This document shows positions 6,359 to 10,866 of a DNA stretch of 10,866 nucleotides, one piece after another. Position 1 is the first letter of the stretch. Each line of letters starts with the position of its first letter. Source of the DNA: Ignavibacteriales bacterium (GTDB taxonomy: Bacteria; Bacteroidota; Ignavibacteria; Ignavibacteriales; Melioribacteraceae); NCBI GenBank assembly GCA_027080245.1, contig JALWSN010000578.1:1-10866 (forward strand), in the 5' to 3' direction. The position numbers were made by a program, and so were the translations under genes. A model generated the notes under the pieces. It was given only the letters and a program-made list of their open reading frames with translations. It was not told the DNA's origin and made no database searches.

Positions 6359-7429
6359 TTATTTTTTAACGACGTAAGCAAAAACCCACTCTTCGGCAAA
6401 CGAAGGAATAAATACACGCCGGTATTTGACGTTGCCGAAAAGCTCATTTAACATTCCGTCCACAAGCTCAATGGTTTCGGTGTCGTAAACGGAACCCACC
6501 TGCATTGTAAACAAACCGCCTTTGCGAACTTTGCGTTTTATTTTTTTAAACAATCTAAAAAGGTAAGTTTTTCTGTCGAGACTTGTAAAAGATTCGGGAT
6601 GCATTGTCAAATCGCTAATTATGGCGTCGGCTTGTTTCATTTTTACAAGGTAATTGTTTACGTCGTCGTTTACAATTTTTGCGCGGGGGTCGTCGAAAGC
6701 CTTGCCGCAAACTTTTTTCAAATACTTTTTCGAAATCCGAATTACTTCTTCGTCAATATCGATTAAAGTAACCTCGCGAACGCCTAACTTTAACAGGCTA
6801 TTCAGAATGCCGCCGTCTCCTCCGCCTAATATAGCTACGTTTTGGAATTGTTCGATATTTTCTTTTAACGGATCAATAAGAGCGTTGTTGTAAACATTGG
6901 CATCCTTTTCGGCTATTTGCAAATCCCTGTCCAAGAAAAGCATTCGTCCGAAAGATTCATTTTCAATTACGTCAATCCACTGATATTTGGATTTACCCTC
7001 GTAAAGTTTTTTCTTAATGTGATACTTTATTTCAAAGTCTGTTCCCGATTCGGAGATAATCCAATTTTTATCAATAATGTCAATGGTGTTCCCCCTCTGA
7101 ACTTCGGCAACTCTAACTATTTCGGGTCTTAATTTCTTTTTCATGTAATCAATAAATTTAAGCTGCTTCTTTGGATCCGAACACGTAAACACGTCCATCG
7201 AAACGCTGCCGGCTTCGGGATATGTGTGCAAAGCAATGTGAGATTCGCTTATTATTGCAAGAAGCGTAACGCCCACCGGCGTAAACTTGTGCGATATTAT
7301 TTTCCGGTAATTTAACCCGGAATATTTCAAACCTTCAAATACATAGTCTTCCAACTTATCGGGAGAATTCAAATCTTCCGAGCTACAATTTACGAATTCT
7401 ACAATGTGTTGCATTCCAAGTGGATTCAT
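6359..7429 (-). CDS. speD-speE fusion: S-adenosylmethionine decarboxylase / aminopropyltransferase (spermidine synthase) fusion
   Basis: A 356-residue two-domain polyamine protein. Residues 1-~125 are a prokaryotic pyruvoyl AdoMet decarboxylase: ISESHIALHTYPE holds the self-cleavage site Glu62|Ser63, and His68 and Cys83 (DVFTC) match the Thermotoga maritima enzyme at identical positions. Residues ~135-356 are a spermidine synthase-type aminopropyltransferase: FGRMLFLD, Gln171 and Tyr180, LGGGDGG (201-207), the acidic pair in TLIDIDEEVI (binding the nucleoside), DDP, and Asp273 in ISDLTMHP, aligning with the catalytic Asp. Decarboxylated AdoMet made by the first domain would feed the second, giving spermidine from putrescine. 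Odd points: the usual DSTDP-type loop is replaced by DLTMHP, and the GDG-type motif reads NDDV. A TTG at 7441 is in frame, but ATG 7429 has the ribosome binding site and fits the family start. It converges on the thioesterase gene with an 8-bp gap and no visible terminator. Confidence 0.9.
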   Translation of the reverse strand: MNPLGMQHIVEFVNCSSEDLNSPDKLEDYVFEGLKYSGLNYRKIISHKFTPVGVTLLAIISESHIALHTYPEAGSVSMDVFTCSDPKKQLKFIDYMKKKLRPEIVRVAEVQRGNTIDIIDKNWIISESGTDFEIKYHIKKKLYEGKSKYQWIDVIENESFGRMLFLDRDLQIAEKDANVYNNALIDPLKENIEQFQNVAILGGGDGGILNSLLKLGVREVTLIDIDEEVIRISKKYLKKVCGKAFDDPRAKIVNDDVNNYLVKMKQADAIISDLTMHPESFTSLDRKTYLFRLFKKIKRKVRKGGLFTMQVGSVYDTETIELVDGMLNELFGNVKYRRVFIPSFAEEWVFAYVVKK

Positions 7430-7432
7430 TTT

Positions 7433-7439
7433 CTTCCTC
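7433..7439 (-). promoter_or_regulatory. ribosome binding site deciding the start of the SpeD-SpeE fusion
   Basis: On the minus strand GAGGAAG ends 3 nt before ATG 7429. The alternative upstream TTG at 7441-7439 overlaps this site and has no site of its own. The ATG start also gives residue numbering identical to T. maritima AdoMet decarboxylase (Ser63, His68, Cys83). Confidence 0.75.
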
Positions 7440-7750
7440 AAAAATAATTCAAAATTACAAATATCTTAATATTTTGGGTTTTTTAAAATTGTTTTTTTAT
7501 TAAGCTAAAATAATGTGGGTCAGAAACACTTCTGTCCAAAATATTTTTTGATTACGAAAAAACACGATAATCTTTTATTTAGGAGATTTTTCTTCAAATT
7601 TCCCAAAATAATCCCTTAAAATTTTTTCGATGCGTCATTTTGCTGTTCAAAACAATCAGAAAAATTTTTGCTGTTTAATTTGAATATATCAAATCTAAGC
7701 TTTGAAATCAGCACTCTTTAAATCAATGCAATTTTTGTCAGGGTTCTTTT

Positions 7751-7835
7751 CCACCCCATCCCATTAACATTGGCAAAGGCATTGGATTATGTAAGCTCTT
7801 CCCCTCGGCGAGGGAACGGGTTTGGGATTGGGTGG
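7751..7835. repeat. imperfect GC-rich hairpin (REP-like palindrome)
   Basis: CCACCCCATCCCA (7751-7763) and TGGGATTGGGTGG (7823-7835) are complementary at 12 of 13 positions. A smaller hairpin lies between them: CCCTC (7802-7806), loop GGC, GAGGG (7810-7814). The composition differs sharply from the AT-rich surroundings. Such C-rich/G-rich palindromes resemble dispersed repetitive extragenic elements of bacteria. There is no T-tract, so it is not a terminator. Confidence 0.5.
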
Positions 7836-7858
7836 GTTAAATATTTGGGAATTCACTA

Positions 7859-7897
7859 CTGTCCAAAATGTATTTAAATTCAATTTATTTTGGACAG
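7859..7897. repeat. 11-bp perfect inverted repeat CTGTCCAAAAT / ATTTTGGACAG
   Basis: The arms are 7859-7869 and 7887-7897, separated by 17 bp of AT-rich sequence. The same 11-mer also occurs at 7532-7542, giving three copies in 366 bp. It lies 184 bp before the acyl-CoA synthetase start and could be a regulator binding site or the end of a mobile element. Confidence 0.7.
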
Positions 7898-8080
7898 ATG
7901 AGCTCAGAAATATCTATTAACATTTCCCATTAACAAAAATTCTCTTTAATTGAAAAAGTTTAATCATTCATTTAAGTTGCCTCTACAAAATAAAATTTTT
8001 ACGCACACTCCTCGCGGCTTTTTATGTGAAAGAGAACTCATTAAAATAAATTTCACAAACAAAATTTAAGAGGCGCTAAA

Positions 8081-9838
8081 ATGACAGCAGATGCAAAAAA
8101 ATTTACCGAAGCAAGAGACTTTCTCTTAAACGTAAAAAATTACGAGGAGGCTCTATCTGGATTCAAATGGCCGCACTTAACAAAATTCAACTGGGTGTTG
8201 GATTACTTCAACGAAATGGCGAAAAGCAATGATCAAAAAGCCGTTATTTATGCCGACACCAAAGGCAACGAGCGCGAAATAACCTTCAACGAACTCTATC
8301 GACGTTCAAACAAAGTGGCAAATTTTTTAACTGACGCCGGGATGCAAAAAGGCGACAGAGTTTTAATAATGATGGAAACCTCCATTGAACTTTTTGAAAT
8401 TATCCTGGCCGTATTCAAAAACGGCGGCGTGATTATTCCCGCGGCTTCTTTGCTTACGCCGAAAGATATTTCCGACCGGATTGAAAGAGGCGATATTAAA
8501 ATTGTATTTGCGCACAAACCTTACGTGGAAAAGTTTAATCGCGCAGGAGTAATGATTAAAGGGCTTACCGCATTAATAGCCGTAGACGACATCTTTGCAG
8601 ACGACCAATCGTTAAACAAAAAATATGACGGCTGGTTGGATTACAAAGACGCCGACGAATACTCCGAAGAATACACGCCCGCATTCATTACATTTACCAG
8701 CGACCCGATGTTCATGTTTTTTACCTCCGGCACTACAGCCAAACCCAAGTTAGTCATTCACAACCACAATTACCCAGTTGGACATTTAACCACAATGTAT
8801 TGGGTTGGAGTAAAACCGGGCGACGTTCATTACAACATAAGTTCGCCGGGGTGGGCTAAATACGCATGGAGCAGTTTCTTTGCTCCGTGGAATGCAGGCG
8901 CAACGGTATTCACAATCAGGTACGCACAATTCGAACCCAGGCCTGTTCTCGAGGCAATTGAAAAATTCAAAATTAATACCCTATGCGCGCCGCTAAGCGT
9001 GTGGAAATTGTTCGTTCAGGAAGAGCTTGAAAATTACAAATTCGAATTAAGGGAAATTGTTAGCGCAGGTGAACCTCTCAATCCTGAAATAATTCGACTG
9101 GTCAAAGAAAAGCTTGGAATTACAATGCGCGAAGGTTACGGACAAACCGAATCTACTTTGATGATTGGATATTTTAACGGAATGGAAATTAAAGAAGGCT
9201 CGCTTGGAAAAGTCGCTCCCGGCTACAAGCTAAATTTGTTAAACGACACCCTCGACGTAGTGGAAGCCAAGCAGGACGGACAAATTGCCGTGGACATTTA
9301 CCCAGTTAAACCTCTGGGATTATTAGAAGGATATGACGACCCCGTAAAAAACAAAGAGATATTTAAAGGCGGTTGGTATTTAACGGGAGACACGGCATTC
9401 CAGGACGAAGAGGGCTATTTCCATTTCGTCGGCAGAAACGACGACGTTTTCAAAAGCCTCGATTACAGAATTAGCCCCTTCGAGGTTGAAAGCGAGTTAA
9501 TGGTTCATCACGCGATAGTAGAAGCCGCCGTTATTCCAACGGAAGACGAACGTGGTAGAATTGTTCCCAAAGCGTTTATTGTTTTGAAATCTGATTTTCA
9601 GCCAAGCCGCGAAATGGCTTTGCAAATATTTACTTTTATTCGAAATCAAATTGCTCCGTACAAACGTCCGCGCTACATTGAATTCATGGACGCATTTCCC
9701 AAAACAATAAGCGCAAAAGTAATGCGAAAAGATTTGCGCGCTTACAACGAAGAACTTAGGAAAGAAAACAAACTGGGGAAATACGAATTCAAAGAATCGG
9801 ATTTTGCTAAAGAGCTAAACATCAGAAAAAGGACTTAG
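8081..9838 (+). CDS. AMP-forming acyl-CoA synthetase (medium-chain/ACSM-like)
   Basis: A 585-residue member of the ANL adenylate-forming family, which activates a carboxylic acid with ATP to an acyl-AMP and then to acyl-CoA. Motifs appear in order: FFTSGTTAKPK (213-223, the phosphate-binding loop), a middle region SSPGWAKYAWSSFFAPWNAGA (254-274) typical of acetyl/medium-chain synthetases, GYGQTES (352-358), YLTGD (433-437), GRNDD (451-455), YRISPFEVE (462-470), and the catalytic lysine Lys546 in KTISAKVMRKDLR. Two positions differ from the usual pattern: the lysine motif has SAK instead of SGK, and SLDYRIS replaces the common SGGYRIG. The second reduces the glycine content of the hinge that closes over the active site. 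The start has AGAGG 7 nt upstream. It stands alone as a transcription unit, ending in a terminator. Acid substrate not determinable; no transmembrane segment, so cytoplasmic. Confidence 0.93.
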   Translation: MTADAKKFTEARDFLLNVKNYEEALSGFKWPHLTKFNWVLDYFNEMAKSNDQKAVIYADTKGNEREITFNELYRRSNKVANFLTDAGMQKGDRVLIMMETSIELFEIILAVFKNGGVIIPAASLLTPKDISDRIERGDIKIVFAHKPYVEKFNRAGVMIKGLTALIAVDDIFADDQSLNKKYDGWLDYKDADEYSEEYTPAFITFTSDPMFMFFTSGTTAKPKLVIHNHNYPVGHLTTMYWVGVKPGDVHYNISSPGWAKYAWSSFFAPWNAGATVFTIRYAQFEPRPVLEAIEKFKINTLCAPLSVWKLFVQEELENYKFELREIVSAGEPLNPEIIRLVKEKLGITMREGYGQTESTLMIGYFNGMEIKEGSLGKVAPGYKLNLLNDTLDVVEAKQDGQIAVDIYPVKPLGLLEGYDDPVKNKEIFKGGWYLTGDTAFQDEEGYFHFVGRNDDVFKSLDYRISPFEVESELMVHHAIVEAAVIPTEDERGRIVPKAFIVLKSDFQPSREMALQIFTFIRNQIAPYKRPRYIEFMDAFPKTISAKVMRKDLRAYNEELRKENKLGKYEFKESDFAKELNIRKRT

Positions 9839-9884
9839 GCGTTACGCGGCAAGCGAAGAGAAACTTACAGGTTGCAAAGACTAC

Positions 9885-9914
9885 AGCCCCCTAATTTGTT
9901 AGGGGGCTTTTTTT
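9885..9914 (+). terminator. intrinsic terminator of the acyl-CoA synthetase gene
   Basis: AGCCCCCTAA (9885-9894), loop TTTG, then TTAGGGGGCT (9899-9908): a perfect 10-bp stem followed by seven T (9908-9914). It lies 46 nt after the stop codon. Read on the other strand it has no T-tract after the stem, so it should not end the converging gene. Confidence 0.95.
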
Positions 9915-9969
9915 AATAATATCGGTAGTTTCACAATTCGCGTTAAGGTTGGATCAATAAAATCAGGCA

Positions 9970-10866
9970 TCAGCCAGCTTTGTTAGTTGACGAATTTTTT
10001 TTAACAAGCAACCACTTGGGTTTTGGCTTGGGCTTGGGAATTCTTCCGTAGAAAAAATCATCCAGTTTAATTGCGCCAAATCTAAACAACGAATTATGAC
10101 GAACCCCCGCCCGCACAAGGTTGTGCAATAAATTGTTCGGATGCGAGTAAGGGCAAACCTGAACGCACTTCGAGCAATCAGTTCCAATTGCATTCCAAAA
10201 AGTGTAACAGGCTTCCTGATTTATTTGCCAACGTTTAACGCCATTAATTTCCACTCGATCTCCCGTTGGAATTGCTTTGCTCGGGCAAGCGTCAGCACAT
10301 TTTTTACACTTAATGCAAAAATCAATCATCGATTGTTCCCTAAGTGGTTCGCCCGCAATCAATGGTAAATCCGTTGTTACTACAGCAATCCTTACTCTTG
10401 GTCCGTATTTGGGCGTCATTAGAATACCCATTCTACTCAGCTCGCCTAATCCCGCGTCCCTCGCCACCAAGGGACAAATCACCTGGTAGTTGCCATCGAT
10501 GTGAGCGCGTGCGGTGTAGCCTAAATTTCTAATCATCTTCGCCACTTGAATTGCAATCACGCCCGAGACTACGTACTGTTGGGAGGATTCCATTACCACT
10601 GGAGAAGTAGGCGCGGTTGAAATAATTTCGTGCGACATTTCCACAACAATTGCTATTGCGTACTTGTGGTTGTTAATTATTTTCTTCCCAAACCTTTCGG
10701 CTCTTCCTCCAACGGTGTAAAAATGATAATCCTTAAGCCCTGTTATCCCGCATTCCGCCGCGCCAAGTTTTTTTGCCCAACTTTTAATGAAGCGCGTCAT
10801 TTCAAAAGAATCGAACTCAAATGATTCGTCGGAAATCTCGCCGTTAACTTCCGGGCGGAGAGCTTC
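9970..10866 (-). CDS. reductive-dehalogenase-like double [4Fe-4S] protein (N-terminus beyond window)
   Basis: The frame is open to the right edge of the window (22 extra codons before the Met at 10800), so the N-terminus is missing. Residue numbers here count from that Met. Residues ~1-145 look like part of the cobalamin-binding/nitroreductase-like domain shared by reductive dehalogenases and epoxyqueuosine reductase: LGAAECGITGL, HPYAIA-like NHKYAIAIVVEM, SGVIAIQVAKMIRNLGYTARAH, LVARDAGLGELSRMGILMTPKYGPRVRI. Then come two [4Fe-4S] motifs: CIKCKKCADACP (162-173) and C198...CSKCVQVCP (209-217), with all eight cysteines present. The GVKRWQINQEACYTFWNAIGTDC stretch fits the dehalogenase-like branch better than QueG. 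The C-terminal tail has KPKPKPK. Likely an electron-transfer or reductase protein in the cytoplasm or at the membrane; substrate unknown and organohalide use is not implied. It converges on the synthetase gene, 131 bp apart. Confidence 0.8.
   Translation of the reverse strand, partial: EALRPEVNGEISDESFEFDSFEMTRFIKSWAKKLGAAECGITGLKDYHFYTVGGRAERFGKKIINNHKYAIAIVVEMSHEIISTAPTSPVVMESSQQYVVSGVIAIQVAKMIRNLGYTARAHIDGNYQVICPLVARDAGLGELSRMGILMTPKYGPRVRIAVVTTDLPLIAGEPLREQSMIDFCIKCKKCADACPSKAIPTGDRVEINGVKRWQINQEACYTFWNAIGTDCSKCVQVCPYSHPNNLLHNLVRAGVRHNSLFRFGAIKLDDFFYGRIPKPKPKPKWLLVKKNSSTNKAG

Larger units (their letters stand above)
7532..7897. mobile_element. possible degenerate MITE-like element with 12-bp terminal inverted repeats
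   Basis: CTGTCCAAAATA at 7532-7543 is repeated exactly in inverse orientation at 7886-7897, bounding about 366 bp with no coding capacity. TCAGAAA occurs as a direct repeat just outside both ends (7520-7526 and 7904-7910), 5 and 6 bp from the arms, and could be a target-site duplication if the true ends extend slightly outward. A third, internal copy of the 11-mer at 7859 argues that these may instead be binding sites. The small size, lack of transposase and imperfect flanks make this tentative. Confidence 0.3.
7430..8080. other. 651-bp divergent intergenic region, AT-rich with inverted repeats
   Basis: This gap separates the leftward polyamine gene from the rightward acyl-CoA synthetase gene, so it should hold both promoters. 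I see no convincing protein gene, tRNA or known riboswitch in it. Most of it is very AT-rich, apart from a GC-richer patch at about 7740-7840. On the minus strand a TAATTTTG (7457-7450) fits the Bacteroidetes-type TAnnTTTG -7 box near the polyamine gene, but I find no clear -33 partner, so I do not call a promoter. On the plus strand AGAGG (8069-8073) sits 7 nt before the synthetase ATG. Repeats inside are listed separately. Confidence 0.7.

Noticed and set aside
7439..7441. TTG as the start of the SpeD-SpeE fusion
   Set aside because: It overlaps the GAGGAAG ribosome binding site of the ATG at 7429, and the ATG start matches the family N-terminus.
7430..8080. Riboswitch, small RNA gene, CRISPR array or hidden small gene
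   Set aside because: No known riboswitch core, regular spaced repeats, tRNA-like fold or ribosome-binding-site-led open frame was visible; only inverted repeats are supported.
9885..9914. Bidirectional terminator also serving the minus-strand gene
   Set aside because: On the minus strand the stem is followed by GTAGTC, not a T-tract.
9970..10866. Epoxyqueuosine reductase (QueG)
   Set aside because: The Fe-S region has the GVKRWQ...C...GTDCxxC arrangement of the dehalogenase-like branch and lacks the C-terminal HEAT-like part expected of QueG.
1..10866. A defence, toxin-antitoxin or phage system
   Set aside because: No nuclease, integrase, toxin, phage structural or restriction gene is present; the genes are envelope and metabolic functions.

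Overview
The window looks like chromosomal DNA of a low-GC member of the Fibrobacteres-Chlorobi-Bacteroidetes (FCB) group, most likely an Ignavibacteria-like lineage. The strongest clue is the C-terminus of the 1160-residue secreted protein. It carries YQNYPNPFNPTT followed by a SGIYFYRI...KKMILLK ending, the type A sorting domain of the type IX secretion system (T9SS) that is very common in Ignavibacteria and relatives. Export signals are frequent: a lipoprotein, a signal-peptide MEMO protein and the T9SS cargo. Taxonomy is inferred from these traits only.

Layout. (1) 2-4732 (+) is a tight run of four genes: the 3' end of a PepSY-like membrane protein, a DUF6125-like protein with four conserved-looking cysteines, a small cysteine-rich lipoprotein, and a very large Asp-box beta-propeller protein with a T9SS tail. 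It ends in a strong intrinsic terminator at 4748-4790. (2) 4873-6350 (+) is a two-gene unit joined by a 4-bp ATGA overlap: an exported MEMO1-family protein and a hotdog-fold acyl-CoA thioesterase. (3) 6359-7429 (-) converges on that unit with an 8-bp gap. It encodes a fusion of pyruvoyl-dependent S-adenosylmethionine decarboxylase and an aminopropyltransferase, so both steps from AdoMet to spermidine sit in one polypeptide. (4) 7430-8080 is a 651-bp divergent intergenic region. It holds three copies of CTGTCCAAAAT, two of which could be terminal inverted repeats of a degenerate ~366-bp element, and an imperfect GC-rich hairpin. (5) 8081-9838 (+) is an acyl-CoA synthetase ending in a textbook terminator. 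(6) 9970-10866 (-) is a partial reductive-dehalogenase-like double [4Fe-4S] protein whose N-terminus lies beyond the window.

No single pathway links the whole window. Units 1 and 2 are largely cell-envelope or exported functions. The thioesterase and the acyl-CoA synthetase are opposite reactions in acyl-CoA metabolism but lie in separate transcription units. I see no defence system, CRISPR array, tRNA or rRNA. The most noteworthy items are the polyamine fusion with its altered active-site loop, the exported MEMO protein, the double-propeller T9SS cargo and the repeat-rich intergenic region.
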